NCBI GenBank assembly: GCA_964414595.1
Contig: CAYPXJ010000001.1
Location: 1 to 64,000 of the forward strand
Direction: 5' to 3'
DNA: 64,000 nucleotides
Origin: CAYPXJ01 sp964414595
GTDB lineage: Bacteria > Pseudomonadota > Alphaproteobacteria > Rickettsiales > CAIJLX01
Positions 45,696-55,061 of the stretch are shown here, one piece after another. The first letter of the stretch is position 1. Each line of letters starts with the position of its first letter. Both the position numbers and the translations under genes were made by a program. The notes beneath the pieces were generated by a model. That model had not been told where the DNA came from and did not search any database. It saw nothing but the letters and a program-made list of their open reading frames with translations.

Positions 45696-48119
45696 ATGCC
45701 CACAAATTCCAAGAAAAGTAACAGAACATCTTCTAATCCGAAACTTGCCCGTCTCTTTGAAGAAGCACAACGTTATCACGGCGCCAATAAGTATGCGGAG
45801 GCAGCGAATTTCTATCACCAGTGTCTTCAAATAGATCCCGACCACGCAGACTCTTTGCATTACCTTGGCATCATTGCCCATCAAACCGGTGACTCCTCAA
45901 CGGCAACCGCTCTTTTAGAACATGCGCACGCCATTGCTAATGACGATATCGATATACTTCTTAATCTGGGTATTATTCTGGGAGCGCAACAGCGCTTTAA
46001 CGAAGCCGCGTCGTGTTTTCATAAGATTCTGATGATCTCGCCGAAGAATCCAAAGGCCTTATTCCAGATAGGCATGCTTTTTTATGATCAGAAAATGTAT
46101 AGTGAGGCGGAAAAGAGTTTACGCGCGTTGCTTCAGGAGAAAGAAGATGACTACGATGCCTGGAATGCGCTTGGTCTCGCACTCAAATACCAAAATCGCT
46201 TTCCCGAAGCCCTTGCAACATTTCACTACGTCCTCGAAAAGAAACCCGGATTTCGGGATAGCTTAGTAAACTTGGCCAACGGTTATTATACCATCGGCAA
46301 GCACGAGGTTGCAGAGAAATATCTGCATGAAGGTCTTGCCCTTTACCCGGATGATATTGATCTAAATTACAATCTCGCGCTTATTCGTATGCATCATCGT
46401 GAATGGCCTGAAGCAATCGCGCTGCATGAAAAAATCCTAAAGCAAAAACCGAATTACTACGACAGCCTTACAGCACTCGGTAATATTTACGACCAAATGG
46501 ATAAAGTGGATCTGGCGGAAAAATATTACGATAACGCCATTGCCGCAAATCCTACACACGGCCTTGCCTATAATAATAAGGGTTCGCTGCTCATGCATAA
46601 TAAGCGCTACGAAGAAGCGGAGCAGTGCTTTAATCAAGCCATTCATCTCCGCCCGGAAAACGCATTCGCCTATATTAACAAAGGCAATATGCTGCATCAG
46701 CTGACCCGCACAGACGAAGCAATCGAAAATTTCAAAACCGCGATCCGCCTCGAACCAAGCAACCCCGCCGCCTATAGTAATTATGGGAATCTTCTAAAAG
46801 GTCAGGGTAAGTTGGTTGAGGCGATGCCGCTTTATAAAAAGGCAATCGAATGCGATAAAAGTTTCTCAACGGCTATTAATAACTATCTTTTTTGTGCGCA
46901 TTACGATGCTGACTTCTCACCGGAAGATCTCTTCCGCGACCACGTAACATACGCCAGACTCATCTCCGATAACGTTACACCGTTTGGTCATTATGAAAAT
47001 GCGCCGGATGCAGAGAGGAAGCTACGCGTAGGTTTTATCTCCGGTGATTTGCGCGAGCACCCGGTCGCCTTTTTCATTGAGCCGGATTTCGAATACCACG
47101 ATCCACAAAAAATGGAGATTTTTTGCTACGTGAATCAATATACAAAAGATCTGGACGCTGTTTCAGATCGCCTAAAGGCGCACGTAGAACACTGGACCAA
47201 CATTATGAGCCTTTCCGATAAGCAAGTCGCTGAGAAAATCCGCGAGGACGGCATCGATATCCTTATTGATCTCTCCGGCCATACAGCACTTAACCGACTC
47301 GGCGTATTTGCCTACAAGCCCGCGCCTATTCAGTGCACCTGGATCGGTTATTTTGATACCACTGGTTTACCAACCATGGATTACATCATTACGGATAAAT
47401 ACTTGCTGCCGCCCGAGGAAGAGCATCTCTATGTGGAAAAGCCACTTCGTATGCCGGAACATTCAGCGGTGTTTGCTCTTCCCACTTTTCCGATTGATGT
47501 CGCGCCCTTACCAGCGCTTAAAAATGGCTACATCACGTTCGGCTCCTTTAACGCGCTGGCGAAAATTACCGATACGGTGCTTTCTACCTGGGCCGATATT
47601 TTACATGCTGTGCCCAATTCGCGGCTCTATTTCAAAAACGCATCCTTTGACGATAAGGGCTCTCTCGAAATTTACAAACAAAAACTCATCAACCTCGGTA
47701 TCACATTGGATCGGGTTACCTTTGATGGCAAATCACCCCTTAAAGAGTATTACCGTTGCTACAATAACATCGATATTGCGCTTGATCCGTTTCCATACAA
47801 TGGCGGCACCACCTCGCTTGGTACTTTGTGGATGGGTGTGCCGCTGGTAAACCTTAAAGGCGACCGTTTAATTTCGCATGTGGGCGAAACATGTCTTTAT
47901 GCCGTGGGCCACCCCGAGTGGATCGCGCGCGATAAACAAGAATACGTCAAAATCGCTGTCGATTTAGCAGGCGATATACAGAAGCTGACGGAGTTACGAT
48001 CAACGCTGCGTAAAAAGTTGGAAAAATCACCTTTATGCGATGGCCCTCGTCACGCCGCTAATCTTGAAAAAACTTTGCGCGGCGCCTGGCGCGAATGGTG
48101 CCATAAGCAGACTGCCTGA
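45696..48119 (+). CDS. TPR-GT41 O-linked N-acetylglucosaminyltransferase-like protein (1)
   Basis: 807 aa. About eleven 34-residue tetratricopeptide repeats run from residue 15 to 388. The catalytic part (about 430-800) has the GT41/SPINDLY pattern: SGDLREHPVAFFIEPD, LIDLSGHTALNRLGVFA, PAPIQCTWIGYFDTTGLP, ITFGSFNALAKI, and the nucleotide-sugar region LDPFPYNGGTTSLGTLWMGVP followed by GDRLISHVGET. Family members attach a sugar from UDP-GlcNAc or GDP-fucose to Ser/Thr of proteins. It is divergent from flagellin across 203 bp, so flagellin is the obvious acceptor (inference). The stop overlaps the next start (TGATG). Confidence 0.9.
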   Translation: MPTNSKKSNRTSSNPKLARLFEEAQRYHGANKYAEAANFYHQCLQIDPDHADSLHYLGIIAHQTGDSSTATALLEHAHAIANDDIDILLNLGIILGAQQRFNEAASCFHKILMISPKNPKALFQIGMLFYDQKMYSEAEKSLRALLQEKEDDYDAWNALGLALKYQNRFPEALATFHYVLEKKPGFRDSLVNLANGYYTIGKHEVAEKYLHEGLALYPDDIDLNYNLALIRMHHREWPEAIALHEKILKQKPNYYDSLTALGNIYDQMDKVDLAEKYYDNAIAANPTHGLAYNNKGSLLMHNKRYEEAEQCFNQAIHLRPENAFAYINKGNMLHQLTRTDEAIENFKTAIRLEPSNPAAYSNYGNLLKGQGKLVEAMPLYKKAIECDKSFSTAINNYLFCAHYDADFSPEDLFRDHVTYARLISDNVTPFGHYENAPDAERKLRVGFISGDLREHPVAFFIEPDFEYHDPQKMEIFCYVNQYTKDLDAVSDRLKAHVEHWTNIMSLSDKQVAEKIREDGIDILIDLSGHTALNRLGVFAYKPAPIQCTWIGYFDTTGLPTMDYIITDKYLLPPEEEHLYVEKPLRMPEHSAVFALPTFPIDVAPLPALKNGYITFGSFNALAKITDTVLSTWADILHAVPNSRLYFKNASFDDKGSLEIYKQKLINLGITLDRVTFDGKSPLKEYYRCYNNIDIALDPFPYNGGTTSLGTLWMGVPLVNLKGDRLISHVGETCLYAVGHPEWIARDKQEYVKIAVDLAGDIQKLTELRSTLRKKLEKSPLCDGPRHAANLEKTLRGAWREWCHKQTA

Positions 48120-49945
48120 TGTCCCGTAAATTCCGGCGTGCCGCAGCAAAAAAGACGGCGAACGAGCCCTCGCCTAACTTACCTTCTCTTTTACAGCGCG
48201 CTTACCAACATCAACAAGTGCGTCAATTCGCCCAAGCGGTGGCGCTCTACCAATCCGTCCTTCATTATTATAAAAATCAGCCCGACGCTCTGTATGGCTT
48301 GGCCTATTGTTATGACCAAACCGGCGAATATCGCAAAGCCGCCGCACTTTACGCCCAACTTTTAGAACTTCATCCGGCGCATCACGGCGCGCGGCTGAAT
48401 CTTGGCAACATGCAAAATCGTCTGGGTGAAAAGGAAGCCGCCCGCACCACATATCAAACGCTGCTCGCGCAAGATCCAGAAAATGTCTGGGCTTATAATA
48501 ATCTAGGCAATCTCGCGCTACAGGACGGCGCGCTACAAACCGCGCTGGATTATTACACGCAGGTACTTACACGCGATCCACATCACGTGGTTGCACTGAA
48601 TAATATGGGCCAGGTACTTAAAAATCAGGGCAAACTTCTTGAGGCACTGGCGTATTTCCGCCGCGCCCTGAAGGAACCAGGCATTCATCTCTCCGTTATC
48701 AGTAATTATTTGTTTTCTCTGCATTACGATCCGCATGTAACGCGTGAATACCTGTTCGAAGAATCCAAACGCTGCGGCGCGATGATTGAAGCCGCCATAC
48801 GCCCCATCCCTGACTACAACAATAGTCTCGAACCAGAACGTAAACTACGCATTGGCCTTGTTTCCGGCGATTTGCGTCACCATCCTGTCGCGTTTTTCAT
48901 CGAGCCGGATTTACGCCATTATGATCGCGATAAATTGGAAATCTTTGTGTATGCAAACCATGCCGCCTCAAATCATGATGCGGTTTCGGATCGTTTGCGA
49001 TCCTACGTCACTGCCTGGCGGGATATCGCGCCTCTTTCCGACGCTCAGACAATTAATCTTATTCGTAATGATGCCATCGATATTCTGATTGATCTGTCGG
49101 GCCACACAGGTCTAGCGCGTTTGGCCATCTTCGCCGCAAAACCGGCGCCGATACAATGCACATGGATTGGATATTTCAACACCACCGGCCTTGCGCGCAT
49201 CGATTATATTCTGACTGATAAACATCTTGTGCCGCCGGAAGAAGAGCATCTCTATGTCGAAAAACCGCTTCGCCTGCCGGAAAATTCTGCCGTATTTGAA
49301 TTGCCGACATACACTATCGATCCCGGTACACCGCCTGCTTTGAAAAATGGCTACGTCACGTTCGGTTCTTTCAACGCACTGGCGAAAATTACCCCAGACG
49401 TACTCAGCTTATGGGCAGAAATTCTTCACGCCGTACCGACGGCTAAACTTTTTATCAAAAACCAATCCCTCGACGATGCGCACACGCGCACCGCGTTTAC
49501 AGAAGAGTGCAAAAAATTAGGCATAGAATCCACTCGCTTGATTCTTGAAGGCTTTTCAAATCATGAGGCCTATTTTGAGGCGTATCAACGCGTAGATATT
49601 GCCCTGGATCCCTTCCCTTACAACGGTGGCACCACCACCATCGGAACTCTCTGGATGGGAGTCCCTGTTGTAACGCTCAAGGGCGATCGTCTCATCGCGC
49701 ATGTGGGCGAAACGATTTTGCATCATCTTGGCCATCCGGAATGGATTGCGCAAAACAAACAAAACTACAAAGAAATTGCAACTCAGCTGGCGCAAGATTC
49801 CTCTCTTCTCCATACCACACGCCAACATTTACGCCACAAGCTAGAAACTTCGCCCTTGTGCGATGGGCCACGTCATGCGAAAAATCTAGAAGCAACATTA
49901 CGTAGTGCATGGAGAGAGTGGTGCAAGCAGCAAAAAAAATACTAA
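48119..49945 (+). CDS. TPR-GT41 O-linked N-acetylglucosaminyltransferase-like protein (2)
   Basis: 608 aa paralogue of the preceding gene with a near-identical catalytic layout (SGDLRHHPVAFFIEPD, DLSGHTGLARLAIFA, CTWIGYFNTTGLARIDY, PPEEEHLYVEKPLRLPE, DPFPYNGGTTTIGTLWMGVP) but only about five TPR units (roughly 18-200). The shorter TPR arm suggests a different acceptor or site. The N-terminus (SRKFRRAAAKKTANEPS) is basic. It starts within the stop of the first GT41 gene and overlaps the PhyH-type gene by 37 bp, so this is one transcript. Confidence 0.9.
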   Translation: MSRKFRRAAAKKTANEPSPNLPSLLQRAYQHQQVRQFAQAVALYQSVLHYYKNQPDALYGLAYCYDQTGEYRKAAALYAQLLELHPAHHGARLNLGNMQNRLGEKEAARTTYQTLLAQDPENVWAYNNLGNLALQDGALQTALDYYTQVLTRDPHHVVALNNMGQVLKNQGKLLEALAYFRRALKEPGIHLSVISNYLFSLHYDPHVTREYLFEESKRCGAMIEAAIRPIPDYNNSLEPERKLRIGLVSGDLRHHPVAFFIEPDLRHYDRDKLEIFVYANHAASNHDAVSDRLRSYVTAWRDIAPLSDAQTINLIRNDAIDILIDLSGHTGLARLAIFAAKPAPIQCTWIGYFNTTGLARIDYILTDKHLVPPEEEHLYVEKPLRLPENSAVFELPTYTIDPGTPPALKNGYVTFGSFNALAKITPDVLSLWAEILHAVPTAKLFIKNQSLDDAHTRTAFTEECKKLGIESTRLILEGFSNHEAYFEAYQRVDIALDPFPYNGGTTTIGTLWMGVPVVTLKGDRLIAHVGETILHHLGHPEWIAQNKQNYKEIATQLAQDSSLLHTTRQHLRHKLETSPLCDGPRHAKNLEATLRSAWREWCKQQKKY

Positions 49946-50712
49946 GCGCAGAACAATCTCTGCAAGAAAAAGGTTGGTGCGTCATGCCGGGCCTTATCAG
50001 TAAAAAATTGGTAGATGCCCTGAATAACGATCTCGCAACCGCTTATGAAGAAGGCAGAAAACTGCAGCAAAAAGCGGGTATAGGCGATAATATGGAAGGC
50101 ACGGCCCATCATTTACTAGGTCGTGGCTCTAGTTTTCTTGAACTGCTCGTGGCGCTTGAGAAAAATAACGATTTCATGGAGCATTATTTTGGTGGGAAAT
50201 ACATTCTTAATTCCTACGGTGCTTATATCAACCAGCCGCAAAAAATGGCCTACACGCGAAATGTTCACCGCGATATTCGTACCTTCTCCGGGGATATGCC
50301 GTTCATGCTCAATTTACTAGTCATGCTGGATGAATTTACCTTAGAAAATGGTGCAACTTACCTTCTTTCCGGCACCCATAAAAAAGAAGAAAAACCCAGT
50401 GATGAATATTTCTTTCAGCACGCGGAGCGTGCCACAGGCCCTGCCGGGAGCTTGCTTTGGTTTAATTCCAATCTCTGGCATGCCGGCGGTATGAACAATA
50501 CCAATAAGCAGCGCCGCGCGTTAACCCTCACCTTCACCAAGCCGTTCATGAAGCAGCAAATGGACTACCCGCGCGTAACGGGTTATGAAAAACGCGAAAG
50601 TTTGACGCCTTGGTTACGTCAAATCATTGGCTATAATGCGCGCGTGCCGGCTACATTAGAAGAATGGTATCAACCACCGGAAAAGCGTATGTACCAGCCG
50701 GGGCAAGGATGA
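49909..50712 (+). CDS. Phytanoyl-CoA dioxygenase (PhyH)-family protein
   Basis: 267 aa from ATG 49909. Fe(II)/2-oxoglutarate dioxygenase fold: the facial triad His-x-Asp appears as NVHRDIRTF (about 120-128), the distal His in SNLWHAGGMNN (about 194), and the 2-oxoglutarate-binding Arg in KQRRALTLTF. The core entry LQEKGWCVMPGLIS near the N-terminus is typical of PhyH. Such enzymes hydroxylate varied small molecules; here the island suggests a sugar or its acyl group (inference). The stop overlaps the next start as ATGA. Confidence 0.85.
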   Translation: MERVVQAAKKILSAEQSLQEKGWCVMPGLISKKLVDALNNDLATAYEEGRKLQQKAGIGDNMEGTAHHLLGRGSSFLELLVALEKNNDFMEHYFGGKYILNSYGAYINQPQKMAYTRNVHRDIRTFSGDMPFMLNLLVMLDEFTLENGATYLLSGTHKKEEKPSDEYFFQHAERATGPAGSLLWFNSNLWHAGGMNNTNKQRRALTLTFTKPFMKQQMDYPRVTGYEKRESLTPWLRQIIGYNARVPATLEEWYQPPEKRMYQPGQG

Positions 50713-51455
50713 TACGCAATTACAATCGCGAACTTAAAGATAACGCCGAACGTAAATATAAATACGATTTCGATGAAGTTTTACGTGGCTACATGATGCA
50801 GAGCTTCGCTGCGTTTTTTCAGGGCGGCAAAGCATTGGAGATGGGTTGCTATGATGGCGAAATGACCGTGCATCTTGCCGATTATTTTACCAAGCTTGAG
50901 GTTGTAGAGGCGGCAAAAGACTCTATTAAAAAAGCGGAAACACGCCTTAAAAAGGCAAAGAAATCAGCTGTTTTTCATCATAGTTTGTTTGAAAATTTTA
51001 CCCCCCGCCAAAAATACGATGCGATTTTTCTCGTGCACACACTGGAACATCTGGATAATCCGGTAAACGTTCTCAAGCGCGCCAAATCATGGCTTAGCAA
51101 AGAGGGCCTGCTTTTTATTGCCTGTCCAAACGCAAATGCTCCTTCGCGTCAAATCGCAGTAAAAATGGGCCTTATTTCGCATAATAGCGCGGTTACACCC
51201 GGCGAGCGCGAGCATGGTCACCGCATCACCTATGCACTTGATACGTTGGAGCGCGATGTTACGGATGCGGGCTTAGCTATCACCCATCGAGGCGGCGTTT
51301 TCTTTAAAGCGCTGGCGAATTTCCAGTTTGATAAGCTCATGCAAACCGATATCATCAATCAAGCTTATCTGGATGGATGCTACNNNNNNNNNNACGAGCT
51401 TGGCCAGCTTTATCCCGATTTGTGCGCAAGCATTTATATCATCTGTAAAAGGTAA
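50709..51455 (+). CDS. Class I SAM-dependent methyltransferase, crossed by an assembly gap
   Basis: About 245 aa from ATG 50709 (the frame open to 50664 overlaps the dioxygenase gene). Motif I is GKALEMGCYDGEMTVHL (about 39-55), followed by the acidic residue of strand 2 (KLEVVEAAKDSI) and YDAIFLVHTLEHLDNP as motif II/III. Ten Ns at 51384-51393 lie near the C-terminus. A 2-nt contig overlap would give CYELGQLYPDL in one frame, so the gene is probably complete. The fold is that of ubiquinone/menaquinone- or sugar-type methyltransferases; the substrate is unknown. Confidence 0.85.
   Translation: MIRNYNRELKDNAERKYKYDFDEVLRGYMMQSFAAFFQGGKALEMGCYDGEMTVHLADYFTKLEVVEAAKDSIKKAETRLKKAKKSAVFHHSLFENFTPRQKYDAIFLVHTLEHLDNPVNVLKRAKSWLSKEGLLFIACPNANAPSRQIAVKMGLISHNSAVTPGEREHGHRITYALDTLERDVTDAGLAITHRGGVFFKALANFQFDKLMQTDIINQAYLDGCYXXXXELGQLYPDLCASIYIICKR
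51384..51393. other. Assembly gap (10 N) in the methyltransferase gene
   Basis: Placeholder Ns. The reading frame is preserved for any true length of 1 modulo 3, including a 2-base overlap (TAC/AC). Confidence 0.9.
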
Positions 51456-51457
51456 CT

Positions 51458-51994
51458 ATGCCCTTCCGCCGCGAAACGCAAAATCTGATCATGCGCGAAC
51501 TTGAACGCGGTGATTTGCCTATACTCAATGAATGGCGCAATGATCCGGACGTGATGCATTTCCTCGGCAATAATTTTTTATTTATTTCAAGCGACGTGGA
51601 TGAAGCCTGGTTTGATCAATATCTAAAACATCGGGATCGCAATGTGCGCCTGGCTATGATTCACAAAAAAGATGGTCGTTATCTCGGCAATGTGAATCTT
51701 ACCAATATTCATCCCATTAATCGCGCTGCAGAGTTTTCCATTGTTATCGGCAATAAGGAATACTGGGGCCATGGTTTTGGCGAAGAAGCTACGCGGGTGA
51801 TGCTGGATCACGGTTTTCTTAACCTGAACTTGCATCGTATTTATCTCTCGGTTATCGCCTATAATGATCGCGCGCTAAAACTTTATGAAAAAATTGGTTT
51901 TCGTAACGAAGGCGCTGCGCGCGAAGGCATATATAAAGATGGCGCTTTTCACGATGTCGTGAATATGGGCATTCTCAAAAAAGAATATCGTTAA
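51458..51994 (+). CDS. GNAT-family N-acetyltransferase (RimJ/RimL type)
   Basis: 178 aa. N-terminal ETQNLIMRELERGDLPILNEWRNDPDV fits the Acetyltransf_3 subfamily. The acetyl-CoA pyrophosphate loop is in NKEYWGHGFGEEATRVML (Q/RxxGxG/A pattern with G-H-G-F-G), followed by LNLHRIYLSVIAYNDRALKLYEKIGF. In sugar islands similar enzymes acetylate amino groups of nucleotide-linked sugars (for example PseH); protein N-terminal acetylation is the alternative. It lies 2 bp after the methyltransferase gene and converges with the next gene. Confidence 0.88.
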   Translation: MPFRRETQNLIMRELERGDLPILNEWRNDPDVMHFLGNNFLFISSDVDEAWFDQYLKHRDRNVRLAMIHKKDGRYLGNVNLTNIHPINRAAEFSIVIGNKEYWGHGFGEEATRVMLDHGFLNLNLHRIYLSVIAYNDRALKLYEKIGFRNEGAAREGIYKDGAFHDVVNMGILKKEYR

Positions 51995-52851
51995 CCACGA
52001 TACGCCGGAAAAAATTTCGTATTTTTTTCCGCAGAAAGTTTTTGATACGCCACTTTATCCAGAATTTTTCCGCAAACGAAATTGGAGAGTTCCGTATTAG
52101 CAAATCCCTGCTTAAATTTGGCCAAGCCTTTTGAAGCTTCGCTTACGCCTGCCCCCGCGCCAAAATCCAATGCTTTTATGCCCTTGGCCAAATAATGACG
52201 CAACGCAGCATCATTCACGGCATAAGCCGCCGCCGCTTTATATCCTGCCTCACTGGAGGCCGCCAAATGGCTATAGGCATAATCTCCATATGCAAAAAAC
52301 AAGTGTGCCGAAACCAGAGCATCTTTAAGAAAGGCGCCCACCATCGTCAGCTCTTCCATACGCGCAAGAGCCGCGAAAAAATTTTGTATGCCGCCAATAG
52401 CGTGGCGCGATACAAGCTCTTGATAAAGCGTAAACCAATCATCCAAATAGTCTTTTAATGCAATAACGCGCGTCTCAACCTGCTTCTGCGCGCGCTTAAT
52501 TTCATAACGATGATGTTTGTTATACGCAGGCTCATTTCCATCCGCGCGATAAACATAATGCGGCTTAAAAGCGGCCACATGGTCAAACGTCGTTTTCAAA
52601 GCTTCTTCACTCGCGTGAAAAAAAACATCGGTGACACAGGTAAAGCTTACATAGCCTTGAAGATTCTCTAAATCTTCGGCCAGTTTATCTTGCTCCATTA
52701 TAGGAAAAAGCGGATAGCATCCCATCACATCCGATAATTTTGTATCTCCGATAGGGCGCGCAAGTGTTGCCACACCGCTATACGGCAGAATCAGGGGTTT
52801 GTACGGCGCATCAAAAGCCGCAGCATAAGCCGTGGAAAGATAAGGATGCAT
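51991..52851 (-). CDS. FemAB/GNAT-like acyl- or aminoacyltransferase
   Basis: 286 aa from ATG 52851, which overlaps the upstream stop (TAATG); the longer ORF to 52917 lies inside that gene. The double-GNAT pattern includes YNKHHRYEIKRAQKQVE (about 120-137, matching the LxxKxRREIRRA signature of FemAB/BioF2-like families), the core VSAHLFFAYGDYAYSHLAASSEAGY, and KALDFGAGAG. Such enzymes transfer an acyl or aminoacyl group to amino sugars or peptides. The acceptor is unknown; the partner aminotransferase gene upstream suggests an amino sugar (inference). Confidence 0.75.
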   Translation of the reverse strand: MHPYLSTAYAAAFDAPYKPLILPYSGVATLARPIGDTKLSDVMGCYPLFPIMEQDKLAEDLENLQGYVSFTCVTDVFFHASEEALKTTFDHVAAFKPHYVYRADGNEPAYNKHHRYEIKRAQKQVETRVIALKDYLDDWFTLYQELVSRHAIGGIQNFFAALARMEELTMVGAFLKDALVSAHLFFAYGDYAYSHLAASSEAGYKAAAAYAVNDAALRHYLAKGIKALDFGAGAGVSEASKGLAKFKQGFANTELSNFVCGKILDKVAYQKLSAEKNTKFFPAYRG

Positions 52852-53914
52852 TAAAGAATTTTCCTTAATTCTAATACGATATGCTGCATCTCTTCTTCGG
52901 TGTAACGATGATCGCACGGCAGTGTCAGGATAGATTTTGCCATCTGATGTTCAAATGGAAATGCTTTTGCGGAACTCGGCAGATTGGGCCAATGAATGGC
53001 GGCAAAAATTTTTTTCGCATGCAGTTTCTTTATAATATTATCACGGTTTTTTACCTGGATCGGAAAACCAAAGGGCACTGCGTCACGTGGAAAATCTTGA
53101 ATAAGCGCAATATCTCGCAGGTGTTTTTGCAAATAGCGGAAATTTTTCTGGCGGTCCTTACCTAGCAGACGCCAAGGAGTATGATGCAATATCCATTGCG
53201 ATAAACGACTCATCGCTTTTATTTCCGGCTTCATCGCTTCTTCCGCCTGGCGATACGCCGCGTACCATACATCATTTCGCGTTTGCTCGATATCTTCAAA
53301 CCTTAGTAGAGACGCGGCGAATTCCTTGGCGGATAACGTTTCACTTTTAGGTTGCGCTGGCATAGCTCCCTCGCCAACCAATAAACCTCCATCTGGCACA
53401 CCTAGTAATTTTCGCGCACTATAAAGCACATANNNNNNNNNNCGTCAGATGTGTATAAGAGACAGCTATAAAGCACATAACTTCCCCAGATTTTCCCTGG
53501 TGAAAAAGCCTGTGCCCGGTCTTCAACCCACGTAACATCTTTCCGTCTGCGCACATATTTCAAAAAATCTTTCGCGGGAAGTTTCCCAAAATAATCCACC
53601 GCAACAACCAAATCCCCCTTTTTCACCTGCGCTTCTAAAAAGCCGATATCGGGGGATAAATTTTCGTGGATAGGAAAAAATTTTACCGGCGTTTTTGCTT
53701 TAACAACCGCTTCTGCAAGGTCTTTGCATATATAGGCTGGCAACCAGCAGCATTTTGGTTTTTGATCCTTTATAAGCGCATAAAGCGCACTGCGTGCATT
53801 CTTATAATGCACGATTTTCTTTCGATTTTTCCAATGTTCATAAACGGAAACGCTAGAAGAAAAATCAGGCAATTCCAAACCAAAAAATCCGCCGATTGGT
53901 TTGTAATTGGCCAT
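52851..53914 (-). CDS. DegT/DnrJ-like PLP-dependent aminotransferase, split by an adapter-containing scaffold gap
   Basis: Two partial frames join into one protein of about 338 aa once the Ns, the adapter and the duplicated 14-mer are removed (see 53433-53479): the N-part ends GKIWGSYVLYS and the C-part continues ARKLLGVPDGGLLV. Features of fold type I: WVEDRAQAF with the PLP-binding Asp at about 132 and the likely Schiff-base Lys at about 153 in SARKLLG. The protein is shorter and more diverged than the adjacent canonical DegT member. Its ATG overlaps the preceding stop (TAATG), as does its own stop with the FemAB-like gene. Confidence 0.75.
53419..53479. other. Scaffold-gap artefact with Nextera adapter
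   Basis: A 14-mer (CTATAAAGCACATA) occurs at 53419-53432 and again at 53466-53479. Between the copies are ten Ns (53433-53442) and CGTC plus the Illumina/Nextera mosaic end AGATGTGTATAAGAGACAG (53447-53465). The natural sequence is almost certainly a single copy of the 14-mer. Confidence 0.97.
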
Positions 53915-55032
53915 TAAAAGAGCGACACAAGCTGGTTAACGATATACTGCACTTCGTCTTTTTTCATACCAAGCGAGAACGGAATCGCAATCGTGGATTC
54001 GGCCAGTTTTTCAGTAACAGGCAACGCGAACCGTGGGCAATCTTTGAACGCTACTTGTTGATGACAACCTTTATACCACCATTTACGCGCCTCGATATTT
54101 TCTGCATTTAGCTGCTCGATCACCTCATTTGCGCGGCCAGCCGGAAGGCGCACATTGCAGGTCGAATTTGCAAGCCCCTTATGCAAACGCACTTCAATAC
54201 GCGCTTGCGGATGCTTGCCAAATTCTTCGAGATACCAGCCAGCAAGTTCCAACAATTTGGCGCGCTTTTGCGGCCATTCATCAAGCGCGGCATGACCCAC
54301 CGCCGCGGAATATTCGCTCATTTTAGAATTGATGCCCGGCAGTTCGATCTCGCGTGAAGTCTTGAAGCCGAAGTTACTCATCTGCCGTGAACGATGAATC
54401 AAATTTCGATCTTTTGAAATAAGCAACCCACCCTCACCAATACCAAATGTCTTGCTTGCGTGCATACTAAGTGCGAGTGGCACTTTATTAATTTTCATCA
54501 CATTCGCCTGCAGCACAGAATCGAACGCCGCCGCCGCATCAATAATCACGGGAATACCCGTTTCATCCTGAAATTTTTGCCATTTTTCGGTGTCTATCGG
54601 ATAGCCAAACGCTGAAACGGGCATAACGCATGCCACCTTACCGGGAATATATTTAAGCTGTTCCTTCACCGCTTCTGGCTCTATCACCCAACTTTTTTCA
54701 TCCACATCGACAAAATGCGGTACAAGCCCAACGGTCATTGCCGCCGCTGGTGTTGCCGCGAACGTCCAGGAGGGGCAAATGCACAATCCACCCTGCGGCA
54801 AATTCATCGCCCGCATACACGCCACGATGGAAGCTGTGCCGCTGGAAGTCGAAATAATTTCTGCCGGCTCAATACCGAACAGCTCCGCCATACGCTCTTC
54901 AAATTTCATCACCAGCGGGCCGAAATTCGCATACCAGCGATTTTTATCCACCTCTTGCATGTACGGCACAATTTTATCGACCGTTGGCAGCAGCGGTTTC
55001 ATCACGGGGATTTTTTGTGCGGGGCGAACCAT
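53914..55032 (-). CDS. DegT/DnrJ/EryC1/StrS aminotransferase
   Basis: 372 aa sugar aminotransferase. Signatures: TSSGTASIVACMRAMNLP (PLP-phosphate site, about 63-80), CPSWTFAATPAAAMTVG, VIIDAAAAFDS (PLP Asp, about 170), and SMHASKTFGIGEGGLL (Schiff-base Lys, about 193). It aminates a nucleotide-linked keto-sugar, and with the following diverged paralogue and GNAT enzymes could build an N-acylated amino sugar. The stop overlaps the next ATG (TAATG). Start MVRPAQKIPVMKP is the first ATG. Confidence 0.9.
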   Translation of the reverse strand: MVRPAQKIPVMKPLLPTVDKIVPYMQEVDKNRWYANFGPLVMKFEERMAELFGIEPAEIISTSSGTASIVACMRAMNLPQGGLCICPSWTFAATPAAAMTVGLVPHFVDVDEKSWVIEPEAVKEQLKYIPGKVACVMPVSAFGYPIDTEKWQKFQDETGIPVIIDAAAAFDSVLQANVMKINKVPLALSMHASKTFGIGEGGLLISKDRNLIHRSRQMSNFGFKTSREIELPGINSKMSEYSAAVGHAALDEWPQKRAKLLELAGWYLEEFGKHPQARIEVRLHKGLANSTCNVRLPAGRANEVIEQLNAENIEARKWWYKGCHQQVAFKDCPRFALPVTEKLAESTIAIPFSLGMKKDEVQYIVNQLVSLF

Positions 55033-55061
55033 AGTTTTCCTGACGTTTGTTTATAGCATAA

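Noticed and set aside
53402..53470. C-terminal peptide LLYTSD of the N-terminal DegT fragment
   Set aside because: Translated from adapter sequence, not from the genome.
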